Source of the DNA: Cymodocea nodosa
Lineage: Eukaryota > Streptophyta > Magnoliopsida > Alismatales > Cymodoceaceae
Length of the DNA: 64,000 nucleotides
Reading direction: 5' to 3'
Assembly (NCBI GenBank): GCA_036874045.1
Contig: CM072339.1
Location: forward strand, 16,499,501 to 16,563,500
The notes under the pieces: generated by a model
What the model saw: the letters and a program-made list of their open reading frames with translations, nothing else
Told to the model about the DNA's origin: nothing
Databases searched by the model: none
Part shown: piece by piece, positions 34,499 to 46,724 of the stretch
Layout: each line of letters begins with the position of its first letter
Position numbering within the stretch: the first letter of the stretch is position 1
Made by a program: the position numbers and the translations under genes

Positions 34499-35116
34499 TA
34501 ACAGATGATTTCACTAGATTCACTTAGGTTGTATTCTTGGTACACAAAAGTAAAACCTACACTAAATTTAGAAACTTTTGTAGAAAAATTTAGAATAAAA
34601 AAGAATTGATAGTAAAAAGAATTAGAAGTGATCATGGCGGAGAATTTGAAAATTTAGAATTTGAGGACCTTTGTAATACTTTTGGGATTATGCATGAATT
34701 TTCCTATAAAAAAACTCTAGTTTTGAACGGAGTAGTGGAAAGAAAGAAAAAAGATCCTTACAAGAAATGACAAGGACCTCATTGAATGCTACAAAATTGC
34801 CATAAGTTTTTATGGGTTGAAGTTGTTGGAACAACTTGTTACATAGTTAACAAAACTCATCTTAAGCTCATTCTAAACAAAACACTATTTGAGTTATGGT
34901 GTGGGAAAACACCCAATGTTACATACTTTAAGACATTTGGATGTAAATGTTATATCTTAAACATAAGGGATTCAAAAGACAAATTTGATACTAAATTAGA
35001 TCTTCTTACATTAGTTGGTTACTCCTTTAGAAGTAAAACCTACAAAGTATACTTTGAAAATGATAAAAGAGTAGAAGAAACTATTAATGCTCAGTTCGGT
35101 GAAGATTTTGTGTACA
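34499..35116 (+). pseudogene. Copia integrase fragment
   Basis: Begins DDFTRFT and runs through RSDHGGEFENLEFEDL, GVVERKKK with a frameshift at about 34745, then KTPNVTYFKTFGCKCYILN and YKVYFENDKRVEETINAQF, closely parallel to Co2 29312-29915. It may be the continuation of Co1 (about 870 bp of pre-integrase sequence missing) or a separate copy. It is cut at 35116 by the Gy3 LTR. Confidence 0.82.
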
Positions 35117-36845
35117 TGTTCAACCCTATTTAGTACATTAGATTTAACTACTAAATAGTTGACATTTTATTATATCGCAAGTGCACAGATTCAATTGTAA
35201 ATAGTATGCAAATACGAGTTTGTCCTTAGGGAAGACATTTCTCTACTTTACTTGAGATGCCTAACAATTAGTTAGAAACTTATCAATGTCACATTTGTTC
35301 CTTCTAACTAATTGACTCTTATAATTGTTTAGGATCATGCAACTTCTACTTAACTATTGTTAACTATACTTAACTATTGGGGATCTAAAATAATTTACTC
35401 CTACTTAATCTAGATTAAACTAAAACTTTATAATTATCAGTTTATCATTGGTAAACGTCTAAACATCTTTACCAATGATATGATCATAGGGTTAGTGTGG
35501 ACACAACAAAGCCTTGAAGTGCAAGCCAGATGAAATTCGTGAAGATATTTTCTATGTTGATAATTGAGATATCAACTGTGATATTTTAGAGCTTTTAAAA
35601 CTAGTTAGATACATTGATTAAAATGTAGTTGCAACAACACAACATAAAACATTATTGTGACAATAATATGCAACATAACTAGTTTACATAGAATGAATGC
35701 AAAATAAATAAAAAAGGAGACAATACCTAATCTTTCATTGCAACCTTTACCCTTTAAGACTTGCTTAGGTCAAGATCTTCTCTTTGTCTTTACTTTCAGA
35801 CCACTAGGTTGTCAGGTTGGCAATCCTTCTTTCACAACTTGCATTGAACATCTTGTCACTCACATAATCTCAATGGTATGAAGCTACAGAGGGAAGTAGT
35901 TGGTGCCAAGAGACATTCCTTTAAGAATACGCTCAGGTTAGAGAAACTTGTAATGGTAGAATCAAGGATGAGGATGAAGAAAAAGAGGTCGTCAATCTCC
36001 CCTCAAGAAGAACTAGGTGAGTGCATTGTGGAAGTTCAAAGATGAACATGCAATGGAATAGCATTAGACGAAGAGGGAGAGTTTCTCAATGCAGTTCTAT
36101 GTTTCATTTTATGGTAGTATCAAGACGAGACCATGTTTTTCAAAGTAGAGGTAGTGTGTTGCATTGTTAATTGCAGTAGTAGTAGTTACTACTAGTATAT
36201 CTTGCTAACTTTGATCCTTCTAACGAATAACACTTCTCCATATAACCCATGTTCTTTTCCACGTTAACCACATTTTTCATTTCCTAGAATATAAGTTTAT
36301 CTATTTCTTGTAACTACGATACATGTGAAATTCTTGTTGTATCCATTGCTAAATAATAGAAATATATAAATCTTTTAGTGGTTCGTAAACAATTAGAATT
36401 TCAATATATTCTTAACAATAGAATTAAATGGCATTTTATACTTGTATATCAATTCTAACATAAGATATAAAATAAGTTAACATGTGCAATTTATGTGATA
36501 AATTCCTAAGTAAAGTAATGACCAATAGATTTAGTTTGTTGGTTATCAACATAACCACGGGCTCATTGTTTCATAAAATAACCACATTTTTATACGACTT
36601 GCGACCTCCGTTAATTAACACAATAAATATTTCATTCAAATGACTAGTTTTATATTGTTTCATTAAGTGATTTTTCAATAAACTTAACAATAGAATTTAT
36701 GCATCAATTAATCACATATAAAACATCCATTCACTTGAAACTAAACTTAACTTATCATTCCACATTAACCTATACTAATGGAAACTTAAATCCAACAAAA
36801 TGCATGAGTTAACCTCTATAAATTACATAAATTCAATTTTGAACA
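35117..36845 (-). repeat. Gy3 3' LTR (1729 bp)
   Basis: Starts tgttcaaccctatttagta and ends cataaattcaattttgaaca, aligning through its whole length with 59031-60795. It has a shorter ttggtaaacg/cgtttaccaa dyad array (near 35440-35490) than the 5' LTR, which accounts for the 36-bp length difference. Confidence 0.93.
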
Positions 36846-36862
36846 AGTCCCCCATACTTAAG
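36846..36862 (-). other. Gy3 polypurine tract
   Basis: Minus strand CTTAAGTATGGGGGACT, directly before the LTR start TGTTCAA. It is analogous to the Gy2 tract TTTAAGCATGGGGGAGTT. Confidence 0.85.
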
Positions 36863-39012
36863 ATTTGCTAGTCCTTTAGCAACACCTCAAAGGTAACCTC
36901 AAAATCATAACAAAATAACTATAATTTGATTAAAACTAATTTAAGCCACATTTGTAGGGAACACAACCACACTTAGCGAGTATAGCAAGCCTTTAAACCC
37001 TTAGGTCACCTTAGTGGTAGAGTTGTCTCTGAAGGATTTTCAACTGATATACCCACAAAATCCAACATAAATTATATAAAACTAAGAGGAGAGAGGGAAT
37101 AAAAGTGGAAAACTAGATGATTCACCTATTGCTATTAAAATATTTGAGGAATAATATGGCTTAGTCTTACATCACTCCTTCTCCTTGCCTTTAGTTGCAT
37201 AGAATTTCCATAATATGATATGTAACAAGGAGTAACCCATTCCTAAGTATTTTTGGCCTTAAGCAAGAAGGATACTCACTTTCAAATCTTACTCAAAAAA
37301 AAAAAATCACATATCTCACAATAACCAAGGGTAATCTAGAATATCTCCTCTCCTCTATTAAAGATGAGAGAAACATGTATTGGTAAATAGACAAGGGATA
37401 AGACAATTAATATGCCATCACTCACACATTTAGTTGATAAAAATATTTATCTTGCTTCATCCTCACATCCCAAGTGACTTCAGCTATATCTCCTTTTCTA
37501 CCCCTAATCAATTCTACACTCTCTCTCTTGCTTTTTTTTAATATACTTTTTTTATTTTTCTTAACTTTTTTTTTGAATATATATAGCAACAATACCTAAA
37601 AACTACATATTTTGAACAACAACAAAATTTTCCTCAAGTGCAACCATAAAGAGAAATTTGTAACCCTTAATGGAATGTCATGACGCCTTATCTCCAAAAA
37701 CCTACTTCACTATTCTCAAGCATATTAAAGCTTACGTCCTTGCTACCTTCTTCTACATATCCTTCAATCTTTAATAAATGTATGGGAGATATCCTAGATT
37801 AACCCTCACTGCAATACATATTTGCATGGTAGCATTCAGTTTAGGTTATCTCTCAACATAAATGGGATAATAGCATAATTCACACAAAGGTGGAATGACA
37901 TTAATTCAAATGAAAGGGAGTACTCAACCTATTACACCTTTGATCAAAAATCTATTTGTACCAAGGGTAATAGGTTGTTAAATTTGATTCTAGATAATCT
38001 CTTTTCAATCTAATAGGGTATTCTCATTAATCTTTAATAACAACACTTAAACTTACATTCATTCACATTTAATTCAGACAAGAAAAAATGGAAATCTCTA
38101 AAAGTTTAACTAAAATTTTAGAAAACTTAAAAACAATAACATAATTAAAATTTAAATATAATACACTTGAACCTTCATACACTTAAACTCCCCCCCCCAA
38201 CCTTGCATTGTCTTCAATGTAATTAAATGATCAAGTAAAGTGGGATTGAATTTAAATTGTATTGGGATTAATGTAGATTTTTGCAGCATGTGATTCTTAA
38301 CATTTGATAAATGATGCGTAATTCAATGAAGCATAAAATTAGTTGGTGTAATGCTGTGTAGAAATAAATTGTATTAGAAAGATTCAGAGTAAAATGCATA
38401 CCTATTTCTGTAATATTGCTATGGCTAACAAGAAAAGAAAAATTTACCATCAGCATAACTAAATTACCCCTGAGTAGATAACCAATGGACTTACTCCATT
38501 GGTTAACAAGATTACCAATGAAGTTATTCCACTGGTAATGACAAAATACCTCATTCTTAAGGGACATAGTAAATTCCCCACTAATTTAATGCTTAAAAAG
38601 ATAACCAACAGACTTATTCCGTTGGTAAACTAGTTAACCAACGAACTTACTCCGTTGGTAAACTAATACGACTAATATAAAATAATGAAAAAAACTATAG
38701 AAAGATAACCAACAAACTTACTCTGTTGGTAATCTAGTTACCTAATGGACTTACTCCATTGGTAACTATACACACTTGAATGTACTTATAATTAAAATAA
38801 CAATAAAAAGATGACCAATGATACGATTGTTGGTAAACTAGTTAACCAACGAAGTTACTCTATTGGTAAATTGAATAATTTATAAATTAAATATATTTTT
38901 TTCTTAGTAGCTTACCAACAATACGTAGTCTAGAACCTTCATTGATAAATCCTAACTTCCATCACTTCCATCATGGATTAACCTTCTCGAGCTCGTTCTT
39001 CTTGTAGTCACC
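36863..39012 (-). other. Gy3 3' non-coding region
   Basis: No sense frame of note. On the minus strand GAAGACAATGCAAGG and a run of nine G (plus-strand C run at 38190-38198) mark a second G-tract 1.3 kb before the PPT, as also seen in Gy2. T-rich runs at 37525-37575. The part 38461-38945 is a dyad-word array listed separately. Confidence 0.6.
38461..38945. repeat. Dyad-word array in Gy3, right copy (PPT side)
   Basis: About seven repeats of AACCAACGGACTTACTC paired with CGTTGGTAA, with A/G variants (ACCAATGGA...TCCATTGGT). Each pair can form a 9-bp stem with a loop of about six. The spacers are AT-rich and variable in length. Confidence 0.85.
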
Positions 39013-41182
39013 ATGGCTTCAACATCCTACACACCTTCTTCATCTTCTTCCCCCTACTATTCCTAGGTAGCAAAACTCAATTATGAGAGGTTTAAGCAGA
39101 ATGCAGCTCAATGGCATAAAGATGGTGCAACAATACAAAATCTTGAGTGCAAAGCTAAATTGTGTGAGTTGGGAATAGAGTTTGATGAATGTGTTCAACT
39201 ACTCCATCAAAAGTAGGTATTCATTCCTAAGTACCTAGAATATCAAATGGTAATTGCTATCCAGTAAGAATGTAATAAGGAACTAAGTTTGAATTCAGAT
39301 AAACCATTGTTTCATAAATTGTTTTATAAAAAATGCCTCCTTTGGTTTCATAGAGAAGGTGTATTACTTAGCTATAGGAGACACATTTTTCTTTGACAAT
39401 AAAGTATATAGGCCCACCCTCAATCAAATAATAAGTAGAAAGGTGTACATGACTAAGGAGTGGTGCAAAATGCTTCAGATTGAAGTGCTTTATTCAATAG
39501 TAGAGGAGTGGCATCAAACATCAAGAATGAAGGATAAAACTCAATAGAAAATATTGAAACACTTTTAGAAGTAAATTAGACTTTGAAATGGTCAAGTTGC
39601 CCTCTACTCTAGTTGATATCATAAAAGAAAATATTCGAGGGGTAGTTGATGAAGAAAAACTGATTCGACCAAAGAACACTTTAGCTCATACCATCATTAG
39701 GAAAAGAGCAGAGTTATGGTTTGCCAAATCTATTTACTTTGTAATTAAGCATAAAGCAACTACCACACAAGATGAAGTATTTGTGAGTCTTCCTGAAATT
39801 ATGAAGAGAAAGATATATTTAGTAGATATGAGCAATTTTTAAGAGTCATGGAGAACCATCTGATGTGGCATCATTGTTTGCATAGCTAGAATTGTACAAA
39901 TGGAAGCAAAATAAAGTTGAGGAACAATAGATACAATCAGAATTCATGACTTCTAAATAAATAAAAGTGAAGGCTAAGTCATTGGAACTTAATAACATAG
40001 TGCCTCAATGAAATATTGATGTAGGCAATTGTAGTACAATAAGTACCAATTTTGATGATGAAATTTATAAAGATGGATATATTGAAGTTACTAGCGATGA
40101 TGATGAAAACCAAGGAAATAATGGTGCTAAGGAAGCACTTGAAGTTAATAAAGAGGATGAGGAGATGGACATGACTTTGGAGAATTTTTGATCTCAATTG
40201 ATAGAAGGAAATCTCCTATAGTTAGGGAAAATATAGAGAAAGAAAATAAGTCATCCTCAAATGAAGACATTCTTATTTCCAACATTTAGAAATAGGTACA
40301 ACTAGAGGTATAAATGATATTTTAGTTTTCTCTTACTATTTAAAACTTATGAAAACTTGACTGACTGATGCATGCATAAATATAAATGGTTCATTGTTTT
40401 TTTTTTCCTTAGGGAAACAAAGCAACTTTTTCCCCTAAACACAACATAGCTTTTGAGAGAAGATATTCATCTCCCTATACAGACACTAATATTCAAAAAA
40501 CATAGGTAGCTAAAATTTTGTTTTCTCTTTCCTTTTCTTTTCGTATACATGTTTTGGATTATAGTCTTAATTGCTTAACACAACATTTCTCTTTTTATAT
40601 ATACTATAAGAAGAATTTAATATTACTTCTCTAGAAACAAATCTAGAAGAAGATTTTGAATATCCAATAATTCAACATGCAATAATTCCATCCACCTCTT
40701 CTCCAATAAGTCCACTAGTGGAAAAAGAGTCATCTTCACCTAAGAGACAAATAGAATAGGCTGTTGAAGAACAGCCTCCTCATGTCTCTCACTCATTTAT
40801 TGATCCAAACTATTTTGGCAACAACATTGTATACTTCAGGGATCAAGAAGTATATTCTACCTTCCAACAACTTAAGAGGTGTGATGTGTTATATAGCAGA
40901 CCCGTAAATTTTGATTTCCTTGATGATGCGAAAGAATTATTTGAATTTCAAGGGTTGCTAACTACTATACCTAAAAGTGGACATAATCTTTTTGTTGAGA
41001 ATCTTGTACCAGACTTTTATGCAAATCTACACAACGAGGGTGATATTTGCATCTCAAATGTTACAAATTTGGACTTATACTTAACTCCTAAATTTGTTTA
41101 TGGTTGTTTCGGATTAAGGAACAAAGTATTGGAAATTCTAGAAAACACTACACTTATATTGAATCTTAATATTTGGGATTAA
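39013..41182 (+). pseudogene. Antisense ORF of Gy3, first part (decayed, function unknown)
   Basis: Runs opposite to the element. From ATG 39013 it reads MASTSYTPSSSSSPYYS, a stop, then NYERFKQNAAQWHKDGATIQ. Later open stretches are at 39359-39547, 39588-39842 (KRAELWFAKSIYFVIKHK) and 40886-41182 (NLVPDFYANLHNEGD ... KFVYGCFGLRNK). The DFYANL block and what follows recall the uncharacterised plant transposon protein domain often seen as an extra ORF in plant gypsy elements; that is a weak resemblance, not an identification. Many stops. The frame is cut at 41187 by an LTR and appears to continue at 56565. Confidence 0.5.
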
Positions 41183-41187
41183 GGAGG

Positions 41188-42350
41188 TGTTTGGCTGTTG
41201 TTCCTTAAACATGTCAGTTTAGAAGAAATCTTATTGTTTAGTTACTTTTAAATGTATATTTATAAGTTCTGCTAGAAACAACAAACAATTTCTGTAAATC
41301 AAATATTAAATCTAACTTGTTTTAACTATAAGTGCACAATATCTATTGTATAAGTATGTAAGTATAGGTCGATCCCACAAAGATTGAATTAAAACTTTAT
41401 ACTATTTTACTTTTTACAACTAGAGTTTTATATGTGTTAAATTACACACTTCGTTGACTTACTACTAACTCAACAGACTTAGTTTGTTGAGTTACAGCTA
41501 ACACAATGGACTAACCTCATAGACTTAAGTTAACTCCATGAACCTAACTAGTAACTTCCAATTAAATTTGTTGTTTTACAAAGGAATTCAGCCATCCATT
41601 GGGTGGTTCCACTGATTGTGAACAACAATTGAGCTTTTAATGTTAGTTTATTTGGTATTTATCATTAATCAACATTAACATTCAAGTATTTCAAATAGTA
41701 ACTATTAAGATTTTGGGTATTTTGTATGAACCAATTTCAGTAATCAATAATAAGATTTTCTATTTTCTAAATCAAATAAACATGAAACATTCACAATACT
41801 AACAATAATAACATTACTCACGATACAAAACAAATAATACAACACATAAATGCTAACTATAAAAACAGATAATTAGTTTTTTTTTGTTTTGATATGTTCC
41901 TTGAAGATGAAGCGGAAGCTGAAATGCAAAATTCTTTATTGATAGTAATAACTTCCATCACTACATATAACATGATTACACCCTTAAAAACTTAATCACT
42001 TCTAGTCATGCCTCCTCTTCTTATAGAATCATGAACCGAGACTTGTAAGTTGATCTCCTATTTAGTATATTAGCATCAACTTGAAACCAAGGCTAGAAGC
42101 TTTACGATCTCTTGAGAAACGATGTAGTACTTGGTGAAAATGACTTCCCATCCTGCGACGCGATCACTCTTCATAGTGGTTGTTAGTCACCGTGTTTAAC
42201 TTGGAATTGTGGTGGTTTGGTGTTGGTATGGTGGTACTTCACGAAACTACCGACACTTTCTATAGATAGCATAGTTCTCCACACACCCCACACACCACAC
42301 TTTCTTCATTCTTCTCCTCTTCTTTTTATAGTTCTTTCAATAGTAATTGT
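41188..42350 (-). repeat. G-LTR (minus), left part
   Basis: Reverse complement of a Gy1-family LTR from its 3' end to about its middle; landmarks taagtgcacaatat, aggtcgatcccacaaagattg, attgggtggttccac, tcttgagaaacgatg and ccccacacaccacac follow the order of 6515-7745. The left end is taken as TGTTTGG at 41188 (41212 or 41235 are alternatives). It is interrupted at 42350 by a plus-strand LTR of the same family and continues at 55859. Confidence 0.78.
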
Positions 42351-43484
42351 TGTTTAGAATGAAAAAGTGTATAATATTAATGGTTAAATAATGGTTAACT
42401 GAATAATATTTAACTTATCATATGAGAATTAAGCCATTATGTTATAATTGCACGATTGTATGCCTTAATTACAAAATGTGCATAATTTCAAGGAATTGAC
42501 GTTAATTGAATATCATTTCTAGAAGATTGAAAACATGATTTAGGTGTGGTTTTATAGTATTAAGCATGATCTGTTTTATTTGCACATATTTATATTATGT
42601 ACAGGTGCACAGTAACAACTCATTGAGTTAATGTAATTTTTGTAAAAAGATCACGTGCTAACTCATTTACATGTTTAAAGGTGTAAAAAGATCATGTGGC
42701 AACTCATTGAGTTACAGGTTTAAAGGTGTAAAAATATCACGTGAGAACTAGTTAAGTTAACAAGTAAAATTGTAAGTTATATATCTGAACTCGTTAAGTT
42801 AGCATTATGCACATGTTGAATTTAAATATTTTATTATGTCACGTAAGTTGCATATGTTTAACTCGTTAAGTTAGCATAACTATACGCATTGAGTTACTTG
42901 ATTACACACTAAGGTAACACATTGTGTTAGTGTTATAAGCTTATAAGTTATTTCTTTATTTCATGTGATATATTATTATTATTATATATCAAGTCTATTG
43001 AGTTACACTAACTCCACAAACTAGCTATTTCTAATATGCCACTATGAGCAGTTGCAGAAACAAGAAATTCGAAGGAAAACCATGATTGCACGTATCACAT
43101 AAGATTTAAATCGTGGAATGAAGAAGAAATCACTATCGTTGATACGAATGAAGGAAGTCCAACCGATCACTTAGGCAAAGGTAGTTACTACTAAAAGAAA
43201 TATAAAAAGAAGAGGAGAAAAATGAAGAAAAAGAGGTGGAGAACTATGCTAACTGCAGGAAGCATCGAAAGTTCCCCGAAGCTCCACAACACCACCACAA
43301 TCACTAACCATCAAAGGTGTGTGAAGATACTTTTTAGATGTTGGGTCGATTCTAAATCAAACACGATGACTGACAACCATTCTGAGGAGTAATCATGTCA
43401 TAGGAAGGGAAGCCATTTTCACCAAGCACCGACTCATATCTTAGGAGATTGTAAAGCTTCTAACCTTAGTTTCAAGTTGATGCT
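42351..43484 (+). repeat. G-LTR (plus), left part, inserted in the minus copy
   Basis: Starts TGTTTAGAATGAAAAAGTG at 42351 and follows the family through ctcgttaagtta repeats and ttcgaaggaaaaccatgattgcacg to ...ttgatgct, where Gy2 is inserted. It continues at 54996. Confidence 0.85.
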
Positions 43485-45117
43485 TGTTTGGATTAAAATG
43501 CTACATATTTTTATAGGATCTTATTGGTTAAATAGATTTACATGAGATTTATTAAAGTCATATTATGCATTTATTTCATTATTTAACCAATAAGAACCAA
43601 TCCCCATTTTATATAGTTAAAAGTAGGAAATTATTTCAAACATGCATCATTTATGAATTTTATGAATGACTTGATATTTTGATGTATTTATTATTGTGAA
43701 AAGTTTATAATTCAATAGAAGATCATGGAAATTGAAGATTGGAGAAAGAAAATCAAGTGGGATTTAATCCCAATCGTTGAATCAAAGATGGATCTCCAAA
43801 CTTGGAAACTCTCTATATAAAAGAGAGTGATGCACGTCTAGGTCTTGGCTCTTGGAGTTTTTTGTTTTCCACCTCCAACACCACCAGCCGTCACCCCCTC
43901 TTGGAGCTCCATGTCTTGAAGCAAGGAAGGAGAACACCAGTCATTCCACCACATCTCTTCAACTCGGATCTCATCATCTTCATTCCACAAGTCATCTCCA
44001 ACGTGAAAGCCTTCATCCCACATCTTGGAGGAGGGACGTCCACCACTACAAGGGTTCTCTTCTTCATTTGTGAGGTTCTACAAATCGTTTCTCCCCTTTC
44101 CCCTCTTCCTTGGCTTCAGATGTATCACTTTTTATCATGTTTCACATAGGTAGTTATTTATGTTCTTAGTTTTCATTGTAATAGGGTAAAAGTAGAAAAC
44201 AGATTTGTTGTTGTTTGTTTGTTCCTTTTTGAATCTGTGAATCTTTGTTCTTTTCATCTGAAAATCATAAAAACAGGTGCTGTTATTGATATATATTCAT
44301 ATATTGTTGTTTGTTGATGTTGAAATCAGGATATTACATTCTGTTATGCATGAAGCAACATAGAATTCGTTGAAGGTTGTGCATGTTGTTTGCAGATTTG
44401 CAGTTTTGTTGATCTATTTTTATTCCGAGAGTTCATATGCATTCTGTAGCGATTCTGTTTAACTGAAAATTCTGAAAAAAAAATGTTAATCGTGCTATTA
44501 TAAGTCTTCTATGATTCTATAAAATTTCATAGCAATCCGAGAAGATTTGTTGCCATTTTGAAGCTATAACTCTATCGAGCACAGAATTCGGTCTGAGACT
44601 CTATTGTCGTGATTGTAACGTGTTTTTCTCACAACTTAGATCGCATAAAAATTAGAATAAATATTTCATTAATATCTACATTCTATCTATTTTGTAACGC
44701 ATTTGATTTTGTAATTGTTGGTTGAGTAATTCGGTATTTATAAGGTTTTTAAGATACTATTGTTAACGCGCAGAAGTTTCCAATTTTATGCATTATTTTC
44801 AATCCCCGAATTTTCAGTCATACCATTCGTGCGTTTTTAAGTGTGAAATTTTTTATCTAAAGTCCACATTAATAGATCTGATTGAGATTAAAGTTTCAGT
44901 CTAATCTGTTGATTGGTCGATAAATTAAAAATCCGTGGACTTACTTTTTTTGTAGTCTAATCTATATTTGGAAAGTATTTGCTTACCATATTCTTGTAAT
45001 TAGAATCCTAGATTATCCCCATTTCTCTGTGGTTCAACCTGTACTTACTGGCGTACTTCATTGGAGGCTGTGTACTTGCGGTTATTAAATTTAAAACTTT
45101 TAAAAAAAATCCAAACA
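43485..45117 (+). repeat. Gy2 5' LTR (1633 bp)
   Basis: TGTTTGGATTAAAATG to AAAAAAAATCCAAACA. It contains a TATA box and a C/T-rich transcribed-looking stretch after it (43860-44110). Confidence 0.96.
43814..43820 (+). promoter_or_regulatory. Probable TATA box in the Gy2 5' LTR
   Basis: CTCTATATAAAAGAGAG around 43811-43827, repeated unchanged in the 3' LTR at 53728-53734. Its position 330 bp into the LTR and the pyrimidine-rich sequence just downstream fit an LTR promoter with U3 before it and R after it. Confidence 0.7.
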
Positions 45118-45123
45118 AGTTTG

Positions 45124-45140
45124 TGGCACCGTTGCTGGGG
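45124..45140 (+). other. Gy2 primer-binding site, tRNA-Asp type
   Basis: TGGCACCGTTGCTGGGG, six bases after the LTR; two mismatches to the tRNA-Asp 3' end complement. Confidence 0.88.
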
Positions 45141-45230
45141 AATTGGCACGATATAATCTAGGTTTTAATTTTTTGGATTAGACTTGAGCCTTTTAAGTGT
45201 TTTGGTTGTGCATCTTCAAAGGAGATAATT

Positions 45231-46724
45231 ATGGAAAATAATTTCTATGCCTTTGGAGATGAATGTTCTCTTTATTGTGACTTATGCTATGTAGAGGGGC
45301 ATACTACAACCAATTGCATTTTTTATTATTATCCACCTCAACCATCAGAAAATGTTAAACAATGTAATAAATGTTTAATGTTAGGACATAATGAAGAAGA
45401 ATGTTTACAAAACCTTGAAGATGAAATAGTAAAAGCCATTAATTCAATTAATTACCATCATGAAGAAAATGAATGTCAAAATTATTATACTCAACCAACT
45501 ATTTATGAACAACCAATTGAGGAAAAAGAATTTAGAATTATGAGTGAGGTGCAAGCCTTAGGTAAACAAATTGAAGATCTAGCTAGGATGGTAGAAGAAG
45601 GAGGTTATGAGATAAATCCATCTATAGGATTAGAGGAGTCTTCAACCCAACCTAGTGAAGAGGTAGAGCACCAATTTCAAATTAATATAGAAAGAGAACG
45701 AGAGGATAATTTAGAAAATTTTGTAACAATTGAAGAAAATAATGAAAATAGTGGGAAAAATTTAAGTCAAGAAAGTGACTTAGTAGATGCTTATGTAACA
45801 CTTAGATCAGGTAATGTCACTCATAAGACCCCACCCATAAGAGAAGAAAATGAAATAATTAGACAAGAAGAAGAAAATAAGGAAAATGAAAATATTGAAA
45901 ATCAACATAGTAACTTAGATGGAGAGGGAGTAGACTTAGAACCTAAAGAAAATCATTTAGAACCTACTCAACCTATAGCTTTAGTACCTTATCCTGATAG
46001 GTTAAAATCAAATGAAAATATAAAAAATGAAGACATTGAAAGAATTTTTAAACAGGTGCAAGTTAATATACTTCTCCTTGATTTATTAAAACAAATGTCT
46101 AACTGTACTAAATTTCTTAAGGGGTGGTGCACTAAGAAGAGAACCAGGAAAGTCATTAAGAGAGCCTTTCTGGCTCAAAAAGCTAGTTCTCCTTTTACCA
46201 ACCACCTTCCTTTTAAGGTAGATGATCAAGGTACTCCTTTGATTTCTTGTATTATTGGGGATAAAACATTAGATAAAGCTCTCATAGATTTGGGAGCTAG
46301 AATTAATGTCATGCCTAGTAGTGTTTTTGAATTCCTTAGATTAGAGGGCCTAGTGAAAACCAAAACCATTGTACAGTTAGCTGATAGGTCTTTAAGATAC
46401 CCTCAAGGGAAGATTGAGGATGTCTTAATTAGGATTAGAGATTGTATTTACCTTGTAGATTTTTTAGTTTTAGAAACCTGTAATTCTCTACATAAGTTTG
46501 ATTTTATTCCTCTTATTTTGGGTAGACCATTTTTGGCCACTGCTGAGGCAGTGATTAATTGTAAGTCAGGTGTCATGAGGTTGACTTATGGAGATAAGAG
46601 AATTGAGTTGAATGTTTTCCATCCTAAAGGAGGAATAAGTGAGGAGCATAAAGATGATGAAGTGAGTGCACATATGCTTCAATTTTTTAAAGATGAAGAG
46701 GATGGAATGGATGAGCTTGTGTAG
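45231..46724 (+). pseudogene. Gy2 ORF1: zinc knuckles, linker and protease (start of the pol frame)
   Basis: From ATG 45231 two CCHC knuckles come first: C-DL-C-YVEG-H-TTTN-C (residues about 17-30) and C-NK-C-LMLG-H-NEEE-C (about 45-58). Then an acidic, Asn/Glu-rich linker with TLRSG, a block that in Athila-type gag-pol lies between nucleocapsid and protease; YPDRL ... NILLLDLL ... WCTKKR; and the aspartic protease ALIDLGARINVMP with LADRSLRYPQGKIEDVLI and LILGRPFLAT. No capsid precedes it. It ends at a TAG (46722-46724), but the frame stays open afterwards without a shift. Confidence 0.88.

Noticed and set aside
38190-38198. Run of nine C considered as the PPT of a separate minus-strand element.
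   Set aside because: No LTR begins next to it; the true Gy3 PPT is at 36846-36862. It is kept only as an internal G-tract.
42346-42350. Possible target duplication for the plus G-LTR inserted at 42351.
   Set aside because: Left flank attgt and right flank actac do not match, so I report the nesting from sequence continuity only.
43802-44149. A 115-codon frame present in both Gy2 LTRs (43802 and 53716).
   Set aside because: Its ATG lies before the probable TATA box at 43814, so the start codon would not be in the transcript; conservation is explained by LTR duplication. The peptide resembles nothing known.
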